Shown one piece after another: positions 14,501 through 24,205 of a stretch of 64,000 bases of DNA. Source of the stretch: Arctopsyche grandis (Eukaryota; Arthropoda; Insecta; Trichoptera; Hydropsychidae). Within the stretch, counting starts at the first letter, position 1; each line of letters begins with the position of its first letter. The stretch covers positions 39,041,986-39,105,985 of the forward strand of contig NC_135355.1 of assembly GCF_051622035.1 (NCBI RefSeq), in the 5' to 3' direction. The position numbers and the translations under genes were made by a program. A model generated the notes under the pieces. It worked only from the letters and a program-made list of their open reading frames with translations. It was not told where the DNA came from and ran no database searches.

Positions 14501-15382
14501 AGCCGGTTCTGTTATTCCAAAAATTTTACGATTATTATTAGAAGCCCTTTCCAAAAAGGTGCACGAGGAAGGAATTCTCAGAATCACTGGAAATAAGCAT
14601 AAGGTTAGCTATTATTTTTCATATAATTTAAACAACCGACTATATTTTTACTGTTTACTTATACGATGAAAACTTTCAGATTGATAGTTTGTGTCAAGAA
14701 ATAGAGAGAAACTTTTACGCGGAGCCTGAAATAGTCGAAAGTGCAATCGCCGCAGCTGGATGCCATGAAATCACAGCCGCATTAAAGAAATTCCTACGTG
14801 AACTCCCTCAGCCGATCTTGACAACGGAATTGGTTCAATTATTCTACCAAACGCATGGTATTTTAACGTGCATATATGTAACTCATTTACTCAATATCAA
14901 ACGTAGTCAAAGAAATAATTTTTAATTGAAATTTATAGATCTTGACGGTCCAGCTCAAGGAAGAGCACTGAATCTACTCGTTCTGTTGATGGCATTCGAA
15001 CATCGAGCTACCCTCTTGGAATTGTTGCGATTGTTGAATAAAATATCTCAATTCCAAGCGTCCAACAAAATGTCTGAACACAACGTTGCTATGATTATTG
15101 CTCCTACACTTTTTCCTCCTAGGTATTTTGATTTATAATACCGTTTACTGTTATTTTTTTTCGATTATCACAATTTCAATATGAACTTTATATTGCAGTC
15201 TTGTCATCCGACCGGCTGACGGTTTGGAAGCTCAAGTTCAGATGGCCGCAAACAGTTGTCGGGTAACCGAAGCGTTGATGAGATATTGTGACAGCTTGTG
15301 GCTCGTTCCACCGTCGATTGCTTCCCAACTTGACAGAAAACCTCATCTCAAAAAAGCCAACGGACACGCATTAAACTCTTGA
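5501..15382 (+). CDS. conu: RhoGAP protein of the ARHGAP18/28 (conundrum) family, 5'-incomplete
   Basis: Rho-family GTPase-activating protein that should speed GTP hydrolysis by Rho; Drosophila Conundrum acts at the cell cortex. Ten exons join in frame: 5501-5727, 12302-12423, 12498-12706, 12780-12888, 12961-13117, 13197-13356, 14437-14603, 14680-14857, 14939-15122 and 15199-15382 (TGA). They give 565 residues counted from the split first codon. The N-terminal exon carries the family's EGEQEAEWL and PDIRDVF blocks. A serine/proline-rich linker follows, then the conserved HWADVASN and GIELLGYQRFGTIQGPRLG segment. The RhoGAP domain spans about residues 333-500. It has the arginine finger in GILRITG (R377), FLRELPQPIL, and the conserved asparagine in MSEHNVAMI (N492). 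Introns have GT-AG ends. The first intron (6.6 kb) is full of transposons. The start codon lies in an exon I did not find. Confidence 0.88.
5775..6415 (+). mobile_element. RTE-type non-LTR retrotransposon relic (C-terminal part of RT ORF)
   Basis: Broken reading frames in the first conu intron match the region after the reverse transcriptase in RTE elements. Visible pieces are PYGCETWSL (about 5790), a KMERCMLKITRRDRKR-like stretch (about 6078) and a KLKWKCASHVARRTDDRW-like stretch (about 6165-6220). About 200 bp of unrelated sequence separates the first piece from the others. Stops and frameshifts show it is dead. Confidence 0.7.
8185..8625 (+). mobile_element. tRNA-derived SINE, near full length
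   Basis: The head has a polymerase III B-box-like GGGTTCGATACC near 8250. Next comes the family body, TGTGACTCCAAGTCGATCG (near 8300) and AGAGTTTGCCAATTTATC (near 8330). The tail ends in a hairpin, CACAGTGA...TCACTGTG (8569-8606), and a TAAATAAATAAAT run. A (TA)n tract interrupts the copy. The same body occurs near 13840 and 21935. Confidence 0.7.
8474..8533. repeat. (TA)n microsatellite
   Basis: About 30 uninterrupted TA dinucleotides lie inside a SINE copy. Confidence 0.95.
8628..8712 (-). mobile_element. SINE head fragment, tRNA-like
   Basis: Read on the minus strand, it has an A-box-like CAATGGTTAGCATG and a B-box-like GGGTTATATTCC. Outer arms CCAGTAGCATA and TATGCTGCTGG resemble an acceptor stem with one mismatch. 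The following GGCCAGACCTTGAA matches the start of the SINE body at about 21920. Only the head remains. Confidence 0.6.
9225..9475 (+). repeat. Dispersed repeat, copy 1
   Basis: The sequence starting TTAACCACTTCATCGCC and running through the AAACCGATT motifs recurs in inverted orientation at about 21993-22145 in a Cdk10 intron. Shared blocks include the aatttcattagta and gattcgattattttattat segments. It is non-coding and probably a MITE-type element. Confidence 0.6.
11222..11375 (+). repeat. Dispersed repeat, copy 1 (second copy at 28120)
   Basis: About 150 bp are closely similar to 28120-28265. Shared blocks include CCCGCTTTAAAG, GACCCTTAAAGCCCTCAA, CGAATACAGTCTAAGAGACC and GGAGAACGAGACGGTTGTTC. 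This copy carries a run of about 16 C inside it. No coding potential is seen. Confidence 0.75.
13357..14436. other. conu intron 6 of the visible exons
   Basis: This 1.08-kb intron is mostly occupied by a SINE (13755-14222). The remaining sequence is AT-rich and shows nothing recognisable. Confidence 0.8.
13755..14222 (+). mobile_element. tRNA-derived SINE, full length, in a conu intron
   Basis: The head contains TTGGCTTAATGGTAGCG (A-box-like). It is bounded by the perfect inverted pair CAGCAGTTTGGC and GCCAAACTGCTG. The body carries TGTGACTCCAAATCGATCG. The tail ends in a perfect 12-bp stem, GTACACTCGTCA (14153-14164) and TGACGAGTGTAC (14183-14194), around the loop CATTGGAGCGATCTGTAA. It then closes with an A-rich AATAAAAATAAAATAAAA tail. 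Confidence 0.75.
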
Positions 15383-16630
15383 CCTTTCAACGAGCCAACA
15401 TTTTATACTCACATATAGAATATAAAAGTCATAAGATATTACAACCAATGTCACACTTAAAAATAATTATCCTAAAGCCATATACATATATCATAATATT
15501 TACCCATTTTAGTTAAGCTATTGTGTATTTATATATTTTTAATGTTTTTAAACCACTTTTTATTACATTATCTAGAAAATTAGTTTGAATTTCAAAGTGT
15601 ATAATAGATAGATATTAATTGTGTTGCTTTCACATTTATTTTATGTACATATTATTTAAGCTTCTACATTTCTTTTTTTACTATATGGCATTTTATAAGT
15701 TTTTATTATATTGATGAATCTGCTTTATTTTAGTGAATTATTTGCCAAAGACCTTATGTGACGTTGGTTTAAAGCCGACTACCTCTATTTATTTATAAGA
15801 TTGCTCTCTTCATAGACGTTATCTTACCGGGTGGCATCACATTCACCAAAACACGATTCCCTGGACTCTCTGCCATATTAAAATCAATCTGTGAACTATG
15901 CTTTGTATATACAATTAACTATTCTGTATATATTCAATATACAAAGTCCATATTACAGACTTTTTTTTTTGTTAAATATACACACATGCAATAACTTCTG
16001 GTTCTTAAATGCAGCGAGCTTCGAAGAGTCGAGTTTCGGTAAAATACAGTATCTTACGATATACTTATAAATATCTAAATTAAATGATAAAGAAAATCAA
16101 AAGAGAGTCAAAGTGATATAATAATATAATAAGTTAATTCAATGAAGTATTCATCACTTGCGTACCATTCTGCAGATAATTCAGTGCAATATCTGATTTT
16201 TTAATATTATTTCTCAAGATTATTATTTCATTATAGCGTATTTTACATACATAGTTTAATTTCTTGTGTCAGTGTGTATATCACAGGACTATATATAATT
16301 TATAAAAATGGGGTTACCTTAATTATGCATAAGAATCAACGATAGCACAACGATTTCAATTGTCGATAATATGTAGTTTGAATATGTATTTAAATATACC
16401 AATACTCTCTGTATTTCGTTATATATGAAATTTTCGTTGTTGCATTTACATACCTTTATGGCATTTTTTAATGTTTATCGATTATGTGATAGTAAGAAAC
16501 GATGTCAGTAGTTCTTAATTAACGAACAAAACTTTTTACTGCTTGGAGACTTGTACAAAAGAAGACTGATTGAATATAATGATATAATTATTCCATTGTA
16601 CATGTTGATGAGAATAAAAATTTGAATTCA
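15383..16630 (+). other. Probable conu 3' UTR
   Basis: The AT-rich stretch after the conu stop codon contains no transposon I recognise. The first clear AATAAA signal is at about 16612, so the 3' UTR may be about 1.2 kb. A shorter UTR using a variant signal cannot be excluded. Confidence 0.45.
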
Positions 16631-18178
16631 CGCTTAAAACTTTTAATTTTTTAAATTGTATTATTTTTCTAATTAAATTAAATTGATGATTACAAACAAA
16701 ACCTTACACACATAAGAAAAAGACCGCAACAATTGGCCAGATAAGTACTAAATGCTTACTTTATCTTTAAACTGATAAAACATAAGATATTACTATTACT
16801 ATTGGTCACCGGAAAAAAAACAACATCACTGAAAGCCTTGTGTACCCAAAATCTCTTATTCATTGCCAATCTGTGTATAGCTATGTATATATAACTTAAA
16901 ATTGACCATTGACATCCCATTTATTATTGTCTCTTCCTTATATTTTTCTGGAAAGATGATGCAAACAAATTCGAAGTCCTGTTTTAAAATATTCTGCTTT
17001 GTATTTGAAGACATGAAAAACTTAGAGTCATAGAATTTCACTTAGATACCTAGAGATGTATAGATTGACGCTTAACAATTATTCGTATGTTTAAAAACAC
17101 AAAAGTTTAAAATTACAACTTTTTTAATTAGAAAAGAAAAAAAATATTTTGACCACCATTCATTTCATACGCAAATTGTGGTCAAAAATATTTTGAAGAC
17201 TTGGAAACATGCAGCTCATCATATAGGGGAAAGCAGAAGGTAAACATTGACTGAGAAAAAGTAGATCTCGTGATTGACGAATTTTCAAATTTAGAAATCA
17301 AAATTTATTTATTTAAATACATGAGGAAGACGGCAAAGCCGATAGACCCACAGGGTTTGACTTATAAAAATAACAAAATAAAAACAAAAACATTCATAAC
17401 AATAATAAGAAAGAAGAAAAAAAGTTTTTTAAAAACATAACTCTTGTATAATTTGTATATAAAATTATTATTTTAAATAAAAACACCAATTTTTTTTTTT
17501 ACTACCGCCATCTATGTATAAAACTAATGACTACCAACTGTCACCGAGATTAAAAATCTTCGGACCTGAAATGCTTCTTATACGATATTTTATCTCTATC
17601 GTAATGGCGGAGGCTCCATTTACTTATATGTATTGATGAACAAAATGAGAAATATGGCAAAGTATGAAAACGATCGGATAAGAGGTAAACTTTTTCCTGA
17701 ATTGTAATCGTAAGTGAAACGTAAAAGAGGTATGTAATATGAAAAAAAATACGAAATAAGAAAAAATACCAAAAGAGGAAAAATAAAAAAATATATAATA
17801 TTAAACGGTGACATAATAACTAAAAGAAAACAAAAGTATAGAAAAGGTATTGGAAAAGAAGAATACATATCGAATCAAAGAATTACATATTGCCAAAGAT
17901 GATTGGAAAAAAAAATGATTTTCTCAATCGCGCTTTTCTTGCTTTTTTTTTAACCATGGATGTGGATCTACGGTGAGATTGAGATTCGTGCATTTTTGTG
18001 CAGTTTCATAACTGCGGGGGTCAGTATTTTTGAATAATGAAAGGTCAATAAGCAGCTATCGAAAACCGGGACATTTGGCTGTTCCGAAAGGTCCCTTCGG
18101 GATGCCGGGGCAAGAAGCTTGAAACCGGGACAAACCCGGAATACCGGGACGCCTGGCAGTCCTAATCTGATGACACGG
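16631..18178. other. Intergenic AT-rich region
   Basis: The region holds one MITE (17436-17734). A short block at about 18060-18160 is rich in CCGGGAC-type motifs. Otherwise no gene or known element is seen. Confidence 0.6.
17436..17734 (+). mobile_element. MITE with CATACCTC-type ends, copy 1 of 3
   Basis: The element starts CATAACTCTTGTATAAT and ends GTAAAAGAGGTATG, an imperfect terminal inverted repeat. The interior has CTACCGCCATCTATGT, CGTAATGGCGGAGG and CGATCGGATAAGAGG. Relatives lie at 38860-39120 (minus strand) and 59771-60010. Confidence 0.7.
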
Positions 18179-18933
18179 CATAATGTTAACTAAGCATTTT
18201 TGTTGACATTATACCTAAAAAAATGGTAAAAGTTGGAATTCTCGACAGGGCGGACCCTCTCGGCTCGGTCGACTCACTCCATCCTGACATTGGTTGCTCT
18301 TTGACGAGTACTTTAGTATTGCCGTGCCTTGAATTGACTTGACTTTTACCTTATGAAATACTCCGACATATACTGCCTGGTTGGCATATAATTTCGGACG
18401 GTTGGGCAGCGTACGGAAATATTCCACATATTGCGAATGTAATATACACGCATTCGTTTGTACTCGTCAAAGAGCAACCAATGACAGGAAGGAGTGGGTC
18501 GAACGAGCCTCGCTTCCGAGCCTAGAGGGTCCACCCCAGAGAAATGTTATATTAATAGAAGTGACTTTAGGCGTCATATTGTTGTCAAGTGACGATTGTC
18601 CACAGACATTCCTAAATAATTTTAGCATCAGTCGTATTTGATGCTTGGTGCTCGACGTATGTCCGATAAAAACTTATCTATTTGTTTATATTACTCGCAA
18701 AATGGGCAAGCATCGGTAAAAATTGCACAATGCATTCAAAAACACACAATAAACAACATGGGATACATTTTTATAATTAAATTGATCCGATTGTATTCCA
18801 TGCGTTGTAGCGTATTTATAGAGACGCACCACGTAATATTGATAACAATTATTTATTCGTAAGGGCTCTTGTATTATTATTATATTTCTCTGGACATGGT
18901 ATAATGTTAACAAAGCAGCTTTGTTAACATTAT
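18179..18933. mobile_element. Element with a palindrome at each end
   Basis: Each end is itself a hairpin. The right end (18901-18933) has perfect 16-nt arms, ATAATGTTAACAAAGC and GCTTTGTTAACATTAT, around a single A. The left end (18179-18212) is a decayed version. An internal inverted repeat of about 62 bp (18249-18310 against 18461-18538) contains ACTCGTCAAAGAGCAACCAAT. No open frame of note is seen. The class is unknown. Confidence 0.5.
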
Positions 18934-18935
18934 TC

Positions 18936-20980
18936 TGTAGGCGGGGTAGGTAGTGTTGACAGCGCTGTTGAATGCTGTGAAGGCTGCGTAGATCACGTCG
19001 GGGTCACCAGTTATGGGGACTGATCTAGTTGTGAAGGTGTTCTTCACCACCAGTCCCACATGTATTATAGACGAGTTTGTCTTGTGTTTTAGTAGTTAAT
19101 ACTGCTGTTTGTTTGAATAAGGTACTTTATTGTTTGAATATACAAGTGTATAAATATGTTGTTGAAGCGGCTGGAATCGTAGTGTTCTCGAGACTTGGTG
19201 TCGTGCGGGCCGCTGGATCTGCAATGTGTCGTTGCTCTGGATCCGGCTATGTTCAGATGTCTCTGGATATGGCAGTGTGTTGCTGGCTCGGCATTCGGCT
19301 ATGTTCAGAAGGTCTCTGGATATGGTAGAGTGTCGCTGGCTCGGCATTCGGCTATGTTCAGCAAGTCTCTGGATACGGCAGTGTGTTGCTGGCTCGTTCG
19401 GCTGGTCCGCTGCTGTGTGTCGACTCTTGTTGCTGTGGGTCGACTGAAGTTGTTTGGGGTGGACCTCCTTTTATATTCTTTTGGGGATCCACGTGACTGG
19501 TCGCAGGTGGTGTTTACGTGTGCGAGTTATGCGAGGAATGTGGTTTGTCGATTAGGGTGGACGTTTCTCGAATGTTTGGCGTCGTTCCACTCGATTTAGT
19601 TTAATGGCTGCAGGTGTTCTTCGACTTGAGGTGACGTCAATGGTTGAGCGTGAGAAATGTATTCTCCGTCGCAATAGATTTCGATGGTTTCGATTACGGT
19701 GATGAGATTCCTACAATTCTAAAAAAATATTGTATATCGATGTTTATAATTGGCCAGGAATGTGCATTAAGGTTTACCTTTTAGTAGTCGGTGGTCATCA
19801 ATTTAGTATGCGGGACAGATATGTTGACCGTGTGCCGGTCTAAGAAAACACCGTTTGTGTTTGTAAGAGGATCGCTTATTTTTGTTCAATTGTTACAATG
19901 GTTATTGTATGTACGAAGAGGTTGAGCTTCGGTTGAGAAGTGAGCTGATTGAACTCCAGAGGTTCACTCTGGTGTTTGGAGCTGGTGCGTCGCTTTATAT
20001 ACGTTCTGGCTTGAAGCGTGCCGTGTGCAAATGCTTTGTATTCATTTCCAAGACACGTGTTGACCTGTTTTCGGGGCGCTATGGGGTCAGCGCCAGAAGG
20101 TCGTTCGTTTAAGAATGCGGTCGTGTGCCACGTGTAAACGATTTTTAGGACATGTGTTGCGGTTGCCTGATGACATCACTGTTGGGTTTCGTTCGTTTTA
20201 CGATCAAGCGATGAACTCTTTCTGTTTCGATAGCTGCAGGGGCTGTATGTGTGTATGTGTTTGTTTGGAGATGACCAGCGGCTGTGTATGTGTGATGGTT
20301 GTCGTCTTCTCTCTCGTCGAGCACGTTCTGGAACGGCGCGGGGTGGGGGAATTAGAAATGTCAGTTTAGTTACGACTTCGTTTATTGAGCTTGAATGGCC
20401 GAGCCGGAGAGTTGCTCGGCGCCTCTGCCCCTTGATGGCGGGGCTGTGGATGAGAGCGCTGGCTGGTCAGGAAGGGTGAACCTCTGAACCAGCCCCATCA
20501 ATCACCTTGGTTGATAGCTCGGGAGCGTCTGAGAGCTCCCTCGGGTCGAAACACGTGGTCGAGCTGGCCGTAGTCGATAAGTGTCATAGTCGATAAGAAG
20601 TCAGACTCCTCGGAGGACTTCTATGCCAATGAGAGCTCGCCGTGATCGAGGCAGGGGTCAATCACGGGCCAGCCTGCCTGAGTAAGGCTGGGTTTTACGA
20701 GGCTGCTACATCTGGCGGTCCGCGCTGGGATCACCGGACATACGAACCCACGGGAAGGAATATAAAGGGCGACTGACAGATGGTCGGTGCAAAAGGTGAG
20801 GAAAAAAGGCCGAAGCCGTAAGGGGACAACCAACGGCCATGAGGGCTTTTAGCTCGAACACTTTCTTTTTGAATGGTCAAAGGGGACGTTGCCCTTGAGT
20901 TATGCATGTTTGTACAGGATCGATGATGAGATCACTGGTTTTGATTCGTAATAGCACAAGTCGTACTATATTCCTACAAC
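18936..20980. other. GC-rich, G/T-biased block, possibly a long LTR or element fragment
   Basis: Base composition changes abruptly from the AT-rich flanks. The block begins TGTAGGCGGGG and ends TTCCTACA. This TG...CA inverted terminus would suit an LTR, but I see no matching flanking duplication. A TATAAAGG-like motif lies at about 20761. Several open frames overlap and none resembles a known protein. Confidence 0.3.
19247..19405 (+). repeat. 53-bp tandem repeat, three copies
   Basis: The unit begins CTATGTTCAG and contains TCTCTGGATA and TGTGTTGCTGGCTCGGCATT. Three slightly diverged copies follow one another inside the GC-rich block. Confidence 0.8.
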
Positions 20981-21060
20981 CTGTTAAGCCTTCCTGGTAT
21001 AAATTAAAGATATATGTATGCAAAATGAAATAAATAAAATTAGAAGAGGGCCATTTTTGG

Positions 21061-24000
21061 ATGCATTACGACCAAATCCAGCGCGCTTGTTTTGTGTCGG
21101 CGTCTCCACCTAACCTGTCACTTGTCAACAATCGTAATTCGTCGATCCGATCAGTAATGTCAGTGGGCATGATGGAAGTCGGGGGCCGAGTCGAGTACGG
21201 GGGCTCCGAAATGGGGGGCGGAGCCGCAGGTCAAGATGGCGGCGGTGGGGGCGGAGGCGCTCTGCCCCCGGGCTCCGATTCAGACCCGCACGCCCCCTCG
21301 CCCCGCAAACCACTGCTAATTTCATTCCGCAACGGCAAAACCATCGAAATACCAGACAAAGACATCGTGAGCTATATACACTATAAACATAATTCGTACA
21401 TACATACATTTCATTGTTGTTTTTTTTTTTTTGCTTGTTACAGTTCGGTAAATGTAGGTTTGTCGGAGAATTCGAAAAGTTAAATCGCATCGGTGAGGGG
21501 ACCTATGGTATAGTTTGTAAGTTACCGTTGTTGCAATTTTATTAGCGTATTATATACTATCGCTTGTGTGTGTGGCTTACAGGTTTTTTTTTTATTTTGA
21601 TTTTGATTTTCAGACCGAGCCAAGGATAAAGTCAACGGTAATATTGTCGCGTTGAAAAAAGTGAGAATGGAAGTGGAAAAAGATGGACTGCCTTTGAGTG
21701 GATTGCGCGAGATACAAGTATTGTTATCTTGCCGGCATGAAAACATCGTACAGTTGAAGGAAGTATTAGTTGGAAAAAGTTTGGAAAGGTATATGTTATT
21801 GCTTTTATTTCTTGCTTTATAAGCTTGTGAATATTTCTAATAAGCTCAGGATCCAAATACTAGGTTACACATTGCAACAACGTGGTCACGGGTTCAAATC
21901 CCACTAGTTTCTGCTGACCAGACCTTGGATTTGTGACTCCAGGTCGATCGTTTTCTATCAGAGTTTACCAATTTATCAAATTATCTGACCATTAACCACT
22001 TAATCGCCAAGCGTTTTTTGAAACCGATTCGATTATTTTATTATTTGTGTTTAGTTGTCAACCTTTGACACTAAATACTCTCTTGAATATATCACAAACT
22101 AACGAAAAATATTGACTTTTTTCAATTTCATTAGTATAACAAGCCCTGTAGGCGGCACCTTTTTCGCTAATTTGGCAATCGAGTTTTCGACCTTAGATAC
22201 AGATTTTAATATTTACTCAAGTAACCAGATATGTTAATTAACACATAAAGTATTATTTTAAACAATAAAATACATAATATATCTCATAGTTTTGGCTTAA
22301 TTGTCTAATAATCATTCTTCATACAATTGAGACGTATCCTCGCCATTGTTCAACAGACGTGACGTCACATAAAATAGGTTTCAGTATGGTTCCACAAAAA
22401 ACTAATTTTGACTGGTATATATGAATTTTAAGCAAATTGAATAGATGGCATTCAACCTTCAGTAATATATTCAACCAATTTTGAACCTTAAAACAGTTGA
22501 AATAGGCGCATATAAGGCTCAAAATCCCGTGCATAGTTCAGAAATTCTATGGAAGACAGCCGCGCTACAGACTTGTCGCGCAAAGCTTCCATAGAAGACA
22601 GCCGCGGGCAAACGGTTAAAAATAACTACATAAAACAAACTCCCGAGCTTTTTACCTACCAGTACTCCATAAAGAATTCTCATTGTAAATTTCTCCATCT
22701 AGCTTGAGAAACTCTTTTGAGCAAATTATAAAATAAAAAGATATCATCTTTTGATGGTTGTACCTCCTGCCCGCACAATCTTTATCGGATGGCTCCTATT
22801 CCAAAAGATTTCCGTTTTTTTAATGAAATCGTTGCTGCCGTGCCTGAATGTGATATTCTCCACCTCAGTAAATGTAGATTACCAGAGATTATTTTAACCT
22901 ATTTGTCCGGTAGCCTGCACTCATCATTATTTTCATGTGATGTATGATTGAATTTTGATCTTCTCTCTTCCTTTCGAGCCTCACAGGGTCTGTTTTGTAT
23001 TCACAGCTGGTCCTTCCTGTATTCACTCATTTTAATTTTATTACAGCATATTTCTATCAATGGAGTATTGCGAACAAGACTTGGCATCCTTGTTAGACAA
23101 CATGGCGTCTCCGTTTACAGAATCACAAATCAAATGTTTGATGTTGCAAGTTTTAAAAGGTCTGAAGTATTTACATGCCAACTACATAGTCCACAGAGAT
23201 TTAAAAGTTTCAAATTTATTATTAACCGATAAAGGCTGCGTTAAAATAGGTATAATAATACTATCACATACGTATATGTATACAATGTTTAGAAAATACT
23301 GATTTTTTTTTTACTTTATAGCTGATTTTGGTCTTGCAAGATGGCTTGGTCTCCCGCCTCGGGGTATGACTCCACGAGTCGTGACTCTGTGGTACCGAGC
23401 ACCGGAATTACTGCTCCAAGCTCCGTTACAGACTCCCGCTTTGGATATGTGGGCGGCTGGATGCATACTGGGAGAATTACTTGCTCACAAACCGTTGCTG
23501 CCGGGTCGTACTGAAATCGCTCAGCTGGAATTGATCGTCGATCTGTTGGGTTTGTGATCTCTGAACCTAACCATTGAAAATATTCATTAGATCTGCTTAT
23601 TTTATATATTTTTAATTATGTCAGGTACTCCGTCCGATGCGATATGGCCCGAGTTCAGCTCCCTGCCCGCTCTGCAAAACTTCACCCTCAAACAACAGCC
23701 GTATAATAATTTGAAACAGAAATTCCCATGGCTGTCGGCTGCAGGATTGAGACTGCTCAATTTCCTCTTCATGTACGATCCAAACAAGAGAGCGACGGCC
23801 GAAGAATGTCTTCAGAGTTCCTATTTTAAAGAAGCTCCACTTCGTAAGTTGTCGTTCAGCGTTCGTTGATAATGTTGATGTATTGAAGTTTGCCATGTTT
23901 ATGTCTATGTTTTTTAATTTAGCCTGTGATCCTAAGTTGATGCCGAGTTTTCCACAACATCGCAACATGAAAGGGCAATCGAAAAATAATGGCTCCGGAC

Positions 24001-24101
24001 AAAACTCCTCAATGAACACCGGAGCAAACGACCAAACGAGTAATCTCCCTGCCATATCTGATCTTTTTGCTTCTTTGGTCAAAAAAAGACGCGTTGACTA
24101 A
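21061..24101 (+). CDS. Cdk10: Cyclin-dependent kinase 10
   Basis: Serine/threonine kinase partnered by cyclin M in vertebrates, with roles in growth control. Seven exons join in frame: 21061-21366, 21444-21516, 21614-21788, 23047-23249, 23322-23549, 23625-23843 and 23923-24101 (TAA). They give 460 residues. The kinase domain starts at [13 protein letters not shown] (residues 112-124). Visible functional sites are the ATP lysine (VALKK, K141), a cyclin-binding helix PLSGLREI, the catalytic HRDLKVSN (D236), DFGLAR (D254) and the activation segment [13 protein letters not shown]. The lysine/arginine-rich C-terminus ends KKRRVD. The first exon encodes an unusually Gly- and Pro-rich leader. An in-frame ATG at 21157 (residue 33) is an alternative start, and either makes the protein longer than the usual 360-390 residues. 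Intron 3 (21789-23046) is inflated by repeats. Confidence 0.95.
21845..21990 (+). mobile_element. SINE fragment in Cdk10 intron 3
   Basis: A B-box-like GGGTTCAAATCCC lies near 21892. It is followed by the family body TGTGACTCCAGGTCGATCG and AGAGTTTACCAATTTATC. The tail is missing; an inverted copy of the 9225 repeat begins at about 21993. Confidence 0.7.
21993..22617 (-). repeat. Dispersed repeat, inverted copy of the 9225 family
   Basis: The first 150 bp are the reverse complement of the 9225-9475 repeat. The segment starts TTAACCACTTAATCGCC and a CAAACGGTTAA motif stands at 22607-22617, so these could be its two ends. An imperfect duplication around TCTATGGAAGACAGCCGCG lies at 22541-22605. 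No coding potential is seen. Confidence 0.5.
22800..22995 (+). mobile_element. LINE 3'-end fragment in Cdk10 intron 3
   Basis: A short open stretch reads [20 protein letters not shown] and ends [11 protein letters not shown] just before its stop. The minus-strand frame at 27252-27467 ends in the closely similar [16 protein letters not shown]. The two copies share the following 3' UTR bases (ACCTGCACTCATCATTA type). This looks like the C-terminus of a LINE ORF2, truncated before its tail. Confidence 0.55.
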
Positions 24102-24185
24102 ATTTTTTATCAATTGATATATTTGTAAGCAAAATGGTTTTTTTTTCCGTGTAAAAGATATGATAAATGTATGTATTTACTTAAA

Positions 24186-24205
24186 AATAAATAAGTTTTA
24201 ATAAA
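24186..24205 (+). terminator. Cdk10 polyadenylation signals
   Basis: Two AATAAA hexamers, at 24186-24191 and 24200-24205, follow the Cdk10 stop codon by about 85-105 bp. The 3' UTR is therefore short. Confidence 0.65.

Noticed and set aside
19195-19599. 134-codon open frame in the GC-rich block
   Set aside because: It overlaps two other open frames and a 53-bp tandem repeat, with no domain or splice support.
21125-21490. 121-codon frame antisense to the first Cdk10 exons
   Set aside because: It is the mirror image of a GC-rich coding exon, and the sense strand joins correctly into Cdk10.
8185-21990. tRNA genes suggested by A- and B-box motifs
   Set aside because: The motifs belong to SINE heads. 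Cloverleaf arms are incomplete and the same SINE body follows the heads.
23621-24082. 153-codon minus-strand frame
   Set aside because: It is antisense to the last two Cdk10 exons and has no independent support.
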